Counted from the stretch's first letter, positions 1 to 8,497 are shown. The stretch is 64,000 bases of DNA from Rhodoferax sp. (GCA_003133245.1 PKWM01000012.1:29699-93698), one strand, 5' to 3'. The notes: generated by a model not told the origin, from the sequence alone. Numbers and translations: made by a program.

Positions 1-168
1 CCTGATCACCGGTGTGATCGCGGTGCCGATCATGGCCGTGATGATGCTGCTGGCCTCGCGCGCCGACATCATGGGGCCTCTGTGATTGGACCCCGCCTGC
101 GCTGGTTGGGCTGGATCGCAAACGCAGCGATGGCGGCGACCGTCATCGCCATGTTCACAGCGATTTGA
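1..168 (+). pseudogene. 3' end of an Nramp-family metal transporter, frameshifted
   Basis: The window opens inside a gene. Frame 2 reads a hydrophobic stretch containing GVIAVPIMAVMMLLASR and stops at 83-85. Frame 1 then continues in register with GPRLRWLGWIANAAMAATVI to a stop at 166-168. Restoring one base near 83 joins the two into one protein tail: a penultimate helix, a short basic loop and a last helix, the usual C-terminal layout of Nramp (MntH-type) proton-coupled divalent-metal transporters. The frameshift is seen directly; the family is inferred from this tail only, since the body lies outside the window. A base-call error is an alternative to true decay. Confidence 0.5.
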
Positions 169-242
169 CGACGGCTACCGATGATCAACACCAGGCCTTT
201 CAAGCCAGCCGATAGATCGCGCCTACCCGGAGATGACGCCAA

Positions 243-1655
243 ATGAACGAAGTTGTAAGCAAGCGCTGGATGCCCTGGCTGGTGGCGGTTTCGTTCTTCA
301 TGGAATCGCTCGACACGACCATTCTCAGTACCGCCGTGCCGGCCATCGCGCAGGCACTTGATGTGGCCCCGCTCAGCATGAAAGCGGTGCTGTCCAGTTA
401 CACCTTGAGCCTGGCGGTGTTCATCCCGGTCAGCGGCTGGATGGCTGACCGGTTTGGCACGCGCCGGGTCTTTGCAAGCGCCATCGGGCTCTTTACCCTG
501 GGCTCGTTGTTGTGCGGCCTTTCCACCAATATCCATATACTGGTGGCGTGCCGAATTCTGCAAGGCTGCGGGGGTGCCATGATGCTGCCGGTTGGACGAC
601 TGGCCATGGTGCGCACCTTCGCCAAGTCTGAGTTGATCAAGGTCATGACGTTTGTGGCCATTCCCGGCCTCATCGGTCCCATGCTGGGGCCGCTCGTTGG
701 CGGCCTGATCGTTAGCCGGTTTCACTGGAGCGTGATCTTTTTCGTCAATATTCCGATCGGTTTGCTGGGCTTGTATCTGGTCAACCGGCATTTTCCGGAT
801 TACCACGCCGAACGCTCTCACCCTCTGGACAAGGTCGGTTTTATTCTTTTTGGTTCCGGCATTGCGCTACTGTCCTACGTGCTTGAAGTGTTTGGCGAAC
901 ACACCCTGAGCAGCCGTGAATTGCTGGCGCTGCTGGGCCTGTCGGTGCTGCTGCTGGTGGGCTACGCGCTCAATACCGGCCATATCAAGTTTCCGCTGTT
1001 GCGTCTAGCGCTGTTTCGTATCCGCACCTTTCGCAGTGCGGTCGTCGGTAGTTTCATTACCCGGCTCGGCATTGGCGGCATCCCGTTTCTGTTTCCGCTG
1101 CTTTACCAGGTGGGTCTGGGTTTCACGCCGGTACAGTCCGGCCTGCTGATGATGCCCCAGGCGCTGGCCGCCATGAGCATGAAGATTGTCATGCCCGGCA
1201 TCCTGGCGCGCCTGGGCTACCGCAGGGTGCTGGTGTCAAACACCGTGCTGCTGGGGCTGATGATCATGCTGTTCGCCACCATCGGGGCCGCGACACCCGT
1301 GTGGCTGATCGTGCTACAGCTGTTCTTTTTCGGGTTTCTGGCCTCGATGCAATACACCAGCATGAACACCCTGACCTATGCTGATGTCACCGAGCGGCAA
1401 AGCAGCAACGCCAGCACCATCGCCAGCACGCTACAGCAGATGTCGATCAGTTTTGGCATCGCCTGCGCCTCGCTGGCCACGGCCGTTTTCATTCCAGACC
1501 ATCTCAGTGCCACTGCGCCACAAATGATTCACGGCATTCACCAGGCCTTTCTAGTGTTGGGCGGCTTGACCATTCTTTCGACGCTGGTGTTTCGCGAGCT
1601 CAAAACTGATGACGGCAACGCGGTGAGCCAGCACAGAGCCAGGTTACCCGACTGA
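243..1655 (+). CDS. MFS transporter, DHA2 (EmrB/QacA, MdtD-like) drug exporter
   Basis: This 470-residue inner-membrane protein is dominated by hydrophobic segments and fits a 14-helix DHA2 drug:H+ antiporter. The first helix carries FFMESLDTTILSTAVPAI, the DHA2 signature around TM1 (MdtD of E. coli has a nearly parallel N-terminus). It is followed by the motif-A loop GWMADRFGTRRVF near residues 60-75 and a motif-C like glycine/proline-rich helix GLIGPMLGPLVGG near 138-150. It probably exports small amphipathic compounds; the substrate cannot be read from sequence. It stands alone between two degraded genes, so it may be part of a region under rearrangement. The ATG at 243 is the first in frame after the upstream stop. 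Confidence 0.85.
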   Translation: MNEVVSKRWMPWLVAVSFFMESLDTTILSTAVPAIAQALDVAPLSMKAVLSSYTLSLAVFIPVSGWMADRFGTRRVFASAIGLFTLGSLLCGLSTNIHILVACRILQGCGGAMMLPVGRLAMVRTFAKSELIKVMTFVAIPGLIGPMLGPLVGGLIVSRFHWSVIFFVNIPIGLLGLYLVNRHFPDYHAERSHPLDKVGFILFGSGIALLSYVLEVFGEHTLSSRELLALLGLSVLLLVGYALNTGHIKFPLLRLALFRIRTFRSAVVGSFITRLGIGGIPFLFPLLYQVGLGFTPVQSGLLMMPQALAAMSMKIVMPGILARLGYRRVLVSNTVLLGLMIMLFATIGAATPVWLIVLQLFFFGFLASMQYTSMNTLTYADVTERQSSNASTIASTLQQMSISFGIACASLATAVFIPDHLSATAPQMIHGIHQAFLVLGGLTILSTLVFRELKTDDGNAVSQHRARLPD

Positions 1656-1676
1656 TAATGCCAACGCTGCCATTGA

Positions 1677-2228
1677 CAGGATAGCGCAGATGATGGCACC
1701 GGTTTGGGGCTGGCAGTGGTACACGGCGTGGTTGCCGAGTTCGGCGGTGCCATCGACGTGCAAAGCAGACTGGGGCATGGAGCCCGATTCACCCTGTATT
1801 TGCCAGAATGTACCGATGCTCTGGCAGCACAAGTTTGCTTGCCAGAGATGACTCCAAACGGCGCTGGTCAGGCACTCCTGGTCGTGGACGATGAGTCTGC
1901 TCTGGTCGTCATGACCGAGGAAATGTTGAAAGTTCTGGGCTACGAGCCGGTTGGTTTCAGTGACCCGGTCACGGCGTTGCAGACATTGCGCGCTGATCCG
2001 AAACGTTTTGCCGCAGTGATTGCAGACGAGGTTATGCCAGGGCTTACCGGCACTCAACTGGCCGAGGCTTTGCGTTTGTTTGCACCCAACCTTCCGGTGT
2101 TGCTTGTCAGCGGCTACGGCGGTGCCATGTTGGCGCAGCGAGCGATTGCTGCCGGTGTGACGCGAATACTGGCCAAACCGTTGCAGCGCTCTGAACTCGC
2201 GCGCGCCTTGGTCGAATTGTTGCACTGA
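1677..2228 (+). pseudogene. Hybrid histidine kinase remnant: end of ATPase domain plus receiver
   Basis: The open frame begins just after a stop at 1674 and enters directly at the G2 box DDGTGLGLAVVHGVV of a HATPase_c domain, then GHGARFTLYLPE, the usual C-terminal strand. No ATG precedes it. After a short linker comes a complete receiver domain: acidic pair in LLVVDDES, phospho-acceptor Asp in ADEVMPGLTG, and the conserved Lys in LAKPLQ. Everything N-terminal to the G2 box (sensor, His-containing dimerisation domain, N box) is missing, so this is the tail of a hybrid kinase cut off by a deletion near 1656-1680. A start at TTG 1704 could give a receiver-like protein, but it would begin inside the G2 box. 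Confidence 0.7.
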
Positions 2229-2393
2229 GGGCCCTTCGTAGAAGCCGCCAGCGGCAGCGGTTTTGAGCTTCCAGGTTCGCATGTTTCATTTGTAACACTG
2301 CGATTACCGCTTAGACACATACCCGCATCATGAACCGCAGAAGATCAGCGCATCGCATCAATATCGATGCGACAAAGCAGAAGGAAATTCATC

Positions 2394-2924
2394 ATGAAGG
2401 TTCGCAATTTCAAACCCCTCATCGCGGTTGTCCTGGTGGCGGGAAGCCTGGGTGCCATCGCCGCGTCCACCGACGGGCTCTATGCGGGTGCCAGCCTTGG
2501 CACATCGAAGTATCCGGACACAGTCAATGGGGTCGCCGGCAATGGCTCCGGTATCAGTGGCAAGGTGTATGGCGGCTACCAACTGAATCCAAATTTTGCA
2601 GTCGAGCTCGGTGTCGCCAAACTTGGGGATGTATCAACGTCCTCTGACCAGATGAACGGACAAAGCGAGTTCCTTGACGCAGTGGGCACACTGCCACTGA
2701 GCGACAAGTGGTCACTGCTCGGGCGCGTCGGCGTGGCCCACGTTGACCTCAATACATCCTTGGGTAACGATAGCGGCAACGGACTTAAAGTGGGCCTGGG
2801 TGCGCAGTATTCGCTGACCAGCAACGTCGCAATTCGTGGTGAATGGGAGCGTTACCAAATGAAAGTGTTCGACGCTACCCCTAACGCTGACCAGTACACC
2901 ATTGGCTTGCGAGTTGCCTTCTGA
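2394..2924 (+). CDS. Outer-membrane beta-barrel protein with signal peptide
   Basis: A 176-residue protein. The N-terminus is a clear Sec signal peptide (MKVRNFKPLIAVVLVAGSLG, predicted cleavage after AIAA). The mature part alternates short amphipathic strands (LYAGASLGTSKY, GKVYGGYQLNPNFAVELGVA, WSLLGRVGVAHVDL, GLKVGLGAQYSLTSNVAIR) and ends in a C-terminal Phe (TIGLRVAF), the Bam recognition signal. This fits a small eight-stranded barrel of the OmpA-transmembrane/OmpW-like superfamily (porin-family beta-barrel). The start is set by AAGGAA at 2381-2386, 7 bases before ATG 2394; an in-frame ATG at 2367 lacks such a site. Ligand or role unknown. Confidence 0.75.
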   Translation: MKVRNFKPLIAVVLVAGSLGAIAASTDGLYAGASLGTSKYPDTVNGVAGNGSGISGKVYGGYQLNPNFAVELGVAKLGDVSTSSDQMNGQSEFLDAVGTLPLSDKWSLLGRVGVAHVDLNTSLGNDSGNGLKVGLGAQYSLTSNVAIRGEWERYQMKVFDATPNADQYTIGLRVAF

Positions 2925-3004
2925 GTGGTAGCTGCTCAGTCGGTATAGCGCAATCGATCCGCCCATAACACTGGGCGATCCTCTTAAATCAGGAGAATTG
3001 GATC

Positions 3005-3529
3005 ATGAATTTCAATGATATATCCGCTGATCTTCTCTCGACTGAGCCAAGCTTGCCAGCGAAAGAAGTGCCGATCGAAGAACTTGTTGGTCAGGTTTAT
3101 GAATCGGCGCAACCGGTAGTGCGAAGTCGAATGCTGGCGCAACTGGTTAGCAAAGTTTATGAGACTGCTCCTGCTACGCTGCGTGGTCGGCTGCTGGAAC
3201 AACTGCTGCGACCACTGGGCGTACTCTCGCTCGTTGCAGTTGCCAATGGCGTCTTTGCAAAGATTCTTTTTCGCAGCGGCTGGCCAAACATACATGTGCA
3301 ACTTGAAGAGTTGCAAAATGTGCGCGCCAGCGACGTGATCGAACTGGTTGACCATGTCCAGCAGGTCAGCGTCGAAGCTCTCGATGGATTGGCCCAGCTG
3401 CTCGGCGCATCGCCGTTCATGGCGAGTTCGGCCGCAGCGGCAGTGCTGGTCACATTGCTTGTGAAGCGCGCCCGAACGCGTCGAGCCAGCGACAGTGAAG
3501 GCGGCAATCTGTCGCTTGAACCGATTTGA
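3005..3529 (+). CDS. Unknown protein, paralogue of the 49604-49987 gene
   Basis: A 174-residue protein I do not recognise from any named family. Seen: an N-terminal segment with two related 17-residue units (PIEELVGQVYESAQPVVRSR and AQLVSKVYETAPATLRGR), each ending in a basic pair; then LLEQLLRPLGVLSLVAVANG, an amphipathic/hydrophobic stretch; an acidic middle region; and a second hydrophobic segment (MASSAAAAVLVTLLV) followed by KRARTRR, which looks like a membrane anchor with a cytoplasmic basic end. A paralogue with the same core lies at 49604-49987. AGGAG at 2991-2995 sets the ATG. It overlaps the next gene by 35 bases and is followed by a Do-like protease, so the three probably form one transcript. 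Function unknown. Confidence 0.7.
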   Translation: MNFNDISADLLSTEPSLPAKEVPIEELVGQVYESAQPVVRSRMLAQLVSKVYETAPATLRGRLLEQLLRPLGVLSLVAVANGVFAKILFRSGWPNIHVQLEELQNVRASDVIELVDHVQQVSVEALDGLAQLLGASPFMASSAAAAVLVTLLVKRARTRRASDSEGGNLSLEPI

Positions 3530-3917
3530 CGGGTCCATCTTATTGGCACTTCGCGTGGACACCCTTGCTCTTGCCCAGTCTGCCGCGCTCACGCCTGCGC
3601 GCCTCTTGATCGATGCTGGAGACGAGATCGGTGCCAGCAGCACGCGTTTTGAAACTACGCTGCGTCGATTGCGCTCGCTGTACTCGCAGGGTGCACACGG
3701 CAATGAACGCGCACCGCTTTGTGTGCAGATTGTCGATTTGCAGGGGCATCGCGTGTTTGCCAGCACAGCGGTCGGGCCACTGATCGACATTTCGTTGCCC
3801 GCTGGAACCTACCACGTCACGGCACAACTCGGCAAAGTGCGCCGCTGCTACACGATGGCACTTCAGATCGGCGCCTCTTTCCATCTTCACTTGCGGCTGG
3901 CTTCGCACCTAAAGTGA
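3495..3917 (+). CDS. Unknown protein with possible C-terminal beta-sandwich
   Basis: A 140-residue protein if read from GTG 3495, which lies inside the end of the preceding gene; a TTG at 3540 would give a shorter form starting MALRVDTLALAQ. The second half (PLCVQIVDLQGHRVFASTAV, then DISLPAGTYHVTAQLGKVRR) has the strand-turn pattern and LPAGTY element often seen in carboxypeptidase-regulatory-like or similar beta-sandwich modules, but this is only a resemblance. No signal peptide is evident from the GTG start. It sits between the unknown protein at 3005 and the Do-like protease at 3940, with short spacing on both sides, suggesting one operon and a shared, probably envelope-linked, role. Confidence 0.5.
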   Translation: MKAAICRLNRFDGSILLALRVDTLALAQSAALTPARLLIDAGDEIGASSTRFETTLRRLRSLYSQGAHGNERAPLCVQIVDLQGHRVFASTAVGPLIDISLPAGTYHVTAQLGKVRRCYTMALQIGASFHLHLRLASHLK

Positions 3918-3939
3918 TGCAACCCATACCCAATACATC

Positions 3940-5427
3940 ATGAATCTCAAAAACATCCCACAGTTGCACCGCCTGACGTTCATAGCGGTGCTGGTTGCAA
4001 CTGGAATTGTCTGCTCAGGCACTGCCAAAAGCAGCCGTGCTCAAACGATGCCGATGACGTCAGCAGCAGCGCCCAAGTCCGCAGCGCTTCCTGACATGAC
4101 CAGCATTGCGGCCCAATTTGCCCCAACGGTGGTGAATATCAGTGTAAGGGGCACGCGTAAGGTATCAACGACCGGTGACCCTGCGGGGGACAATGGCAGC
4201 GACGCACAGAAATCGCAGGAAGATGAGGCGATGAGTGAATTCTTGCGTGGCTTCCAGCAGCGCTTCGGCGGTTTACCACCCCAGATGCAAATGCCGGTGC
4301 GGGGTGAGGGCTCAGGTTTTATCGTCAGCTCTGACGGCATCATCCTGACCAATGCACATGTGGTGAGCGACGCAGAGGAAGTGGTGGTCAAACTGACAGA
4401 TCGCCGGGAGTTTCTCGCCAAGGTACTGGGTACCGACAAATTGACCGATATTGCGGTGCTCAAAATTGATGCCAACAACTTGAAGGCTGCGCCACTTACG
4501 CCGCCGAGGCCGTTGCAAGTGGGTGAATGGGTATTGGCCATCGGGTCGCCTTTCGGGTTCGAGAGTACCGTGACAGCCGGGGTCATCAGTGCCACCAGAC
4601 GGTCGCTGCCAGGAGACGGCTCGGTCCCTTTTATTCAAACGGATGCCGCTATCAACCCCGGCAATTCGGGCGGGCCGCTGATCAATATGCGCGGCGAAGT
4701 CGTAGGCATCAACTCACAGATTTATTCGCGTACTGGTGGCTATCAGGGGGTGTCGTTTGCCATTCCGATCGGTGTGGCGCAACGCATAGAGCAGCAGATC
4801 CTGAGCACTGGCAAGGTGCGCCATGCCAAGCTTGGAGTCTCAGTGCAGGAGGTAGATCAGACGCTGGCAGAGTCCTTCAAACTTGATAAACCGGCTGGCG
4901 CATTGGTGAGCGACGTTGAAAAAGACAGCGCTGCCGAGCGTGCTGGCATCAAGAGCGGTGACGTCATCCTGGCTGTCAATGGCAAGCTGGTCGATCTGGC
5001 GGGTGACCTCTCGGCCAACGTGAGTCTGGCGCAACCTGGTGATCAAATTGAACTTGACATTTGGCGTCAAGGGGCGCGGCGTACACTGCATGCCAAGCTG
5101 GGCGATGCGAAAGTTCATCCGGTGAAACCACCCGTGCTCGCCGCTGCTCTGCCCAATCCAGTGAGTCGATTGGGTCTGGTGTTAAGTTTACAAAAATCAG
5201 AGAACAAGCCTGAAAACGATAAGGCTTCCGGATTATTGATTGAAGGCGTCAGTGGCGCTGCCGAACGTGCAGGTGTGCAACCCGGCGACCTGCTTTTGGC
5301 AATTGACGGCAAGCCGGTAGCCACGATCACCCAGGCTGGCGCTGCGGCAGTCCAGTCTGGTAAATCCGTGGCACTGCTCTTGCAACGTGACGGCATGAAA
5401 ATTTACGTTCCCTTACGGTTGGTTTAA
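3940..5427 (+). CDS. Periplasmic Do-like serine protease/chaperone with two PDZ domains
   Basis: A 495-residue HtrA (DegP/DegQ/MucD) family protein. An N-terminal signal-anchor or signal peptide (residues about 10-34, basic end then hydrophobic, ending SSRAQ) exports it. The trypsin-like domain carries the full triad: His140 in TNAHVV, Asp170 in LTDIAVLKI, Ser243 in NPGNSGGPL. Two PDZ domains follow (about 290-380 and 400-490), with SAAERAGIKSGDVILAVNG and GAAERAGVQPGDLLLAIDG. Such proteins degrade or refold damaged envelope proteins. It is the third gene after two unknown proteins, which suggests a substrate or partner relation. A second, single-PDZ HtrA protein is encoded at 59699-60841, so the cell has at least two. 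degP, degQ and mucD cannot be told apart here. Confidence 0.9.
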   Translation: MNLKNIPQLHRLTFIAVLVATGIVCSGTAKSSRAQTMPMTSAAAPKSAALPDMTSIAAQFAPTVVNISVRGTRKVSTTGDPAGDNGSDAQKSQEDEAMSEFLRGFQQRFGGLPPQMQMPVRGEGSGFIVSSDGIILTNAHVVSDAEEVVVKLTDRREFLAKVLGTDKLTDIAVLKIDANNLKAAPLTPPRPLQVGEWVLAIGSPFGFESTVTAGVISATRRSLPGDGSVPFIQTDAAINPGNSGGPLINMRGEVVGINSQIYSRTGGYQGVSFAIPIGVAQRIEQQILSTGKVRHAKLGVSVQEVDQTLAESFKLDKPAGALVSDVEKDSAAERAGIKSGDVILAVNGKLVDLAGDLSANVSLAQPGDQIELDIWRQGARRTLHAKLGDAKVHPVKPPVLAAALPNPVSRLGLVLSLQKSENKPENDKASGLLIEGVSGAAERAGVQPGDLLLAIDGKPVATITQAGAAAVQSGKSVALLLQRDGMKIYVPLRLV

Positions 5428-5512
5428 TGGAGGCGAACCTGCAAAATAGTGCGTGTTATGGCTCTTTCCAAAAATGATGACTTTCATTCCAAACCCGCAC
5501 GGCATGTGGTGA

Positions 5513-5767
5513 GGATCAGGCCGTTGGGGCACTCAGCTTCGCGGCTGTCCCCCGGCCTGCGGCCTCCTCCTTTATGCCGCTACGCTGAGTGCCCCAGTGG
5601 CCTGATCCTTTAGCAGGGTTGGTGTGCGATTCTCGCGCAAGCTACCGACGCTGCTTGCCGAAGGCGGCGCAGTGGGTGTCGTAGCGTGGACTTGGGGTTT
5701 TGCCAAATCAAGGAGGAGGCCGCAGGCCGGGGGACATTCGCGCAGCCACCCGCTGCGCCACCTTCGG
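5513..5767. repeat. Cluster of three interlocking long inverted repeats
   Basis: The 420-base gap between the protease (ends 5427) and the doxX-like gene (starts 5848) holds no credible gene but is strongly structured. Pair 1: 5513-5537 with 5584-5608, 25 bases, two mismatches. Pair 2: 5547-5572 with 5710-5735, 26 bases, perfect. Pair 3: 5658-5678 with 5747-5767, 21 bases, two mismatches. Pair 2 starts inside the loop of pair 1 and ends inside the loop of pair 3, so the folds compete. The arms are GC-rich with motifs such as GGCCTGCGGCC. This looks like a compound dispersed intergenic repeat, not a single terminator. The flanks (5428-5512, 5768-5847) show nothing further. Confidence 0.75.
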
Positions 5768-5847
5768 CCCACACATGCCTGGACATCATTCTTGCTTTGC
5801 CACGACAATCTGCATCAGGCCGTCTTGGTTGGAAAGTTGGAATCACA

Positions 5848-6246
5848 ATGAAAAAACCGCTTTTTTTGTCTGCGCTTCACCAACCCGTAGCGGGTTTCCT
5901 CATCTTGCGCTGGGTCGTCGCTGGCCTCATGCTCTTGCACGGCTTGTCCAAAATGACACACGGCCTAAGTTCGATTGAAGGCATGTTGGTCAGTGCCGGT
6001 CTTCCCGCCTTCATTGCTTACGGTGTTCTGGTGGGTGAAGTGCTGGCACCGCTGCTGGTGCTGGCTAACCGATGGGTGGCACCAGCCGCGCTCGTGATGG
6101 CGTTCAACATGGTTGTCGCCGTCGCATTGGTGCACACCTCCCAGTTCTTCACGCTGGGCAAGAGCGGCGGCTGGGCACTGGAGTTGCAGGGCCTGTACTT
6201 CTTCGGCTCCATCGCCATTGCCTTGATGGCGCCGAGCCAGACGTAA
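5848..6246 (+). CDS. DoxX-family membrane protein
   Basis: A 132-residue protein with four predicted membrane helices (about 16-35, 48-68, 73-95, 105-125). The pattern LRWVVAGLMLLHGLSKMTHG near the N-terminus, followed by GLPAFIAYGVLVGEVLAPLLVL, is typical of the DoxX/DoxD-like (YphA) family, small inner-membrane proteins linked in other bacteria to thiol or quinone redox balance. The exact role is not established. The open frame extends upstream to 5686, but that part lies in the inverted-repeat cluster; ATG 5848 gives the family's usual length. The gene converges on metK, with 50 bases between stops and no clear terminator in between. Confidence 0.8.
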   Translation: MKKPLFLSALHQPVAGFLILRWVVAGLMLLHGLSKMTHGLSSIEGMLVSAGLPAFIAYGVLVGEVLAPLLVLANRWVAPAALVMAFNMVVAVALVHTSQFFTLGKSGGWALELQGLYFFGSIAIALMAPSQT

Positions 6247-6296
6247 ACGAATCATTGTCGCGAACAAAGCAGCCAGCGCGACTCTGCAAACCCTGA

Positions 6297-7478
6297 CTAC
6301 AGACCCGCAGCGTCACGCAGTTGCTGCGCTTTATCCGTGCGTTCCCAGGTGAACTCGGGTTCTTCGCGGCCAAAGTGGCCGTAGGATGCAGTCTTCTCGT
6401 AGATCGGGCGCAGCAGATCGAGCATCTGGATGATGCCGCGCGGACGCAGGTCAAAGTGCTCGTGCACCAGCGCTGCAATTTTCTCGTCAGAGATGACACC
6501 GGTGCCTTCGGTATAGACCGTGACGTTCATGGGCTTGGCCACGCCGATGGCGTACGCCACCTGAATCTGGCATTGGCGCGCCAGCCCCGCAGCCACAATG
6601 TTTTTGGCCACATAGCGGGCGGCGTAAGCGGCCGATCGATCCACCTTGCTCGGGTCTTTGCCGCTGAAGGCACCGCCGCCGTGCGGGCAAGCGCCGCCAT
6701 AGGTATCGACAATGATCTTGCGCCCGGTCAGGCCGCAGTCGCCTTGCGGGCCACCGATGACAAAGCGGCCAGTCGGGTTGATCAAGTATTTGGTGTCGGC
6801 AGTGAGCCATTCCTTGGGCAGCACGGGTTTGATGATCTCTTCACGCACGGCCTCATAAAAGGCATCCGTCATGCGCTTTCCCAAACTCATCTCCGGCGCG
6901 TGCTGGCTCGACAGCACGACCGTGTCGATGGAGTGCGGCTTGCCATCGACATAGCGCATCGTGACCTGGCTCTTGGCATCCGGGCGCAGATACGGCATAC
7001 GGCCATCCTTGCGCAATTGGGCCTGGCGTTCGACCAGGCGGTGCGCGTAGTAGATTGGCGCGGGCATCAACTCGGGCGTTTCGTTGCAGGCGTAACCAAA
7101 CATCAAACCCTGGTCACCGGCGCCGGTGTTGAGATGGTCGTCGCTGGCATGATCGACGCCCTGGGCGATGTCGTTGCTCTGCTTGTCATAGGCCACCAGC
7201 ACGGCGCAGCCCTTGTAGTCGATGCCGTAGTCGGGGTTGTCGTAACCGATGCGCTTCAAGGTGTTGCGCGCCACCTGGATGTAGTCCACATGCGCATTGG
7301 TGGTAATCTCGCCGGCCAGCAGCACCAAACCGGTATTGCACAGGGTCTCTGCCGCAACGCGGGACTTGGGGTCTTGCTCGAAGCAAGCATCCAGAATCGC
7401 ATCTGAAATCTGGTCGGCCACCTTGTCGGGGTGGCCTTCAGAAACAGACTCGGAAGTAAAGAGAAAATCGTTCGCCAT
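6297..7478 (-). CDS. metK: S-adenosylmethionine synthetase
   Basis: A 393-residue enzyme, the usual family length, making S-adenosylmethionine from methionine and ATP in the cytoplasm. It has the N-terminal signature [20 protein letters not shown] with the catalytic His, the conserved hexapeptide-like GAGDQG near residue 120, and the P-loop-like [19 protein letters not shown] near 265 that binds the triphosphate. The ATG at 7478 ([11 protein letters not shown]) is the conserved start; the frame stays open 35 codons further upstream but that part lies in the leader. It is transcribed divergently from an acyltransferase gene. I looked for a recognisable SAM or SAH riboswitch in the leader (7479-7666) and found none I can defend. 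Confidence 0.97.
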   Translation of the reverse strand: MANDFLFTSESVSEGHPDKVADQISDAILDACFEQDPKSRVAAETLCNTGLVLLAGEITTNAHVDYIQVARNTLKRIGYDNPDYGIDYKGCAVLVAYDKQSNDIAQGVDHASDDHLNTGAGDQGLMFGYACNETPELMPAPIYYAHRLVERQAQLRKDGRMPYLRPDAKSQVTMRYVDGKPHSIDTVVLSSQHAPEMSLGKRMTDAFYEAVREEIIKPVLPKEWLTADTKYLINPTGRFVIGGPQGDCGLTGRKIIVDTYGGACPHGGGAFSGKDPSKVDRSAAYAARYVAKNIVAAGLARQCQIQVAYAIGVAKPMNVTVYTEGTGVISDEKIAALVHEHFDLRPRGIIQMLDLLRPIYEKTASYGHFGREEPEFTWERTDKAQQLRDAAGL

Positions 7479-7558
7479 GGCTTCAAACTCCAAAAGTAAA
7501 GTTAACAACAAATTCGCGTTGCTTTGGCTTGGAGGCGTCGGCGAACGCTTTAGCAGAT

Positions 7559-7576
7559 TTGTCAAAGGTTTGACAA
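7559..7576. promoter_or_regulatory. Palindrome between metK and the acyltransferase gene
   Basis: TTGTCAAA GG TTTGACAA is a perfect 8-bp inverted repeat with a 2-bp centre, lying between the divergent starts at 7478 and 7667. Each arm reads as a -35-like TTGACA (on the plus strand TTGACA at 7570-7575, and the mirror on the minus strand), so it could be back-to-back -35 boxes or an operator for a dimeric regulator. No convincing -10 element sits 17 bases away on either strand, so the assignment is tentative. Confidence 0.3.
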
Positions 7577-7666
7577 GGCACAATGGCGGTTTTCAAAGGG
7601 CCGCTCCTTGTGTGTCGCCCTGCAAGTAGTTCCGTAACTCAGCGACGCGCAAATTCTATCCGACTC

Positions 7667-8497
7667 ATGATGCCCCTATTCAAACTGTTGGCGCTATTGC
7701 CTTTGTGGCTGGCTCATGCACTGGGCTGGAGCCTGGGTTGGTGCGTGTTCGGCGTCTCAGGCGTTTATCGCCAGCGCTTTCTGGCCAATGCCCGCCAGGC
7801 CGGGATGGGCTGGCGGCAATGGCTGGCTGCAGTGGGTGAGAGCGGCAAGCTGGTGGCTGAATTGCCGCGCTTGTGGCTGGGGCAGCCTGTGCCGGTCGAG
7901 TGGGTCGGTGCCGAGCTTGTCGAAGCGGCGTTGGGGCGAGGCCGTGGCGTGCTGTTTTTGACGCCGCATCTGGGCTGCTTTGAAGTCACGGCGCAAGCCT
8001 ACGCGCAACGCTACGGGCGGTCGCACAAAGCCATGACCGTGTTGTTTCGTCAACCGCGTCAACCCTGGTTGCGTGCACTGGTGACAGTTGCGCGCTCGCG
8101 TCCTGGTCTGCACACGGCACCGGCTACTTTGGCGGGTGTCAAGCAAATGATCAAGGCCTTGAAACGGGGCGAGTCGCTCGGCCTGTTGCCGGACCAGGTG
8201 CCGCCGTTGGGCATGGGCGTGTGGCTGCCGTTTTTTGGCCGCGACGCCTACACCATGACGCTCGCGGTGCGGCTGGCGCAGCAAACCGGCGCTGTTGTAT
8301 TGCTGGCCTGGGGCGAGCGCTTGTCGTGGGGGCGGGGGTTTCGCGTGCACGTGCAACCCTTGGCCACTGCCTTGCCCGCCGACAATGCGCAGGCGGCCAC
8401 GCGCGTCAACCAGGCGATGGAAGCCCTGATTCGTCATTGTCCGCAGCAATACCTGTGGGGCTATGCGCGCTACAAGCAGCCGCGCCAGGAGCTTTGA
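7667..8497 (+). CDS. LpxL/HtrB-type lysophospholipid acyltransferase
   Basis: A 276-residue inner-membrane-anchored protein of the LpxL/LpxM (HtrB/MsbB) family, which transfers fatty acyl chains from acyl-ACP to Kdo2-lipid IVA during lipid A assembly. An N-terminal hydrophobic segment (LFKLLALLPLWLAHALGWSLGW) anchors it. The catalytic HX4E motif is HLGCFE in LTPHLGCFEV (about residue 102), and LGLLPDQVPP matches the family's later LxDQ block. Two adjacent ATGs (7667, 7670) can start it; the upstream extension to 7583 falls in the leader shared with metK. It overlaps the next gene, a second member of the family, by one base, so both are coupled. Confidence 0.88.
   Translation: MMPLFKLLALLPLWLAHALGWSLGWCVFGVSGVYRQRFLANARQAGMGWRQWLAAVGESGKLVAELPRLWLGQPVPVEWVGAELVEAALGRGRGVLFLTPHLGCFEVTAQAYAQRYGRSHKAMTVLFRQPRQPWLRALVTVARSRPGLHTAPATLAGVKQMIKALKRGESLGLLPDQVPPLGMGVWLPFFGRDAYTMTLAVRLAQQTGAVVLLAWGERLSWGRGFRVHVQPLATALPADNAQAATRVNQAMEALIRHCPQQYLWGYARYKQPRQEL

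Noticed and set aside
69..821. Long minus-strand open frame opposite the MFS gene
   Set aside because: Arg/His/Gln-rich shadow typical of the reverse of GC-rich coding; the plus strand encodes a clear membrane transporter.
5686..5847. N-terminal extension of the DoxX-like protein
   Set aside because: It lies in the inverted-repeat cluster and gives a non-family leader; ATG 5848 fits the family length.
6321..7406. 361-codon plus-strand open frame across metK
   Set aside because: Antisense shadow of metK; Val/Ala/Asp/His-biased and without any motif.
7479..7666. SAM or SAH riboswitch in the metK leader
   Set aside because: No conserved core or pseudoknot pattern of a known class could be recognised by eye; only a short palindrome is present.
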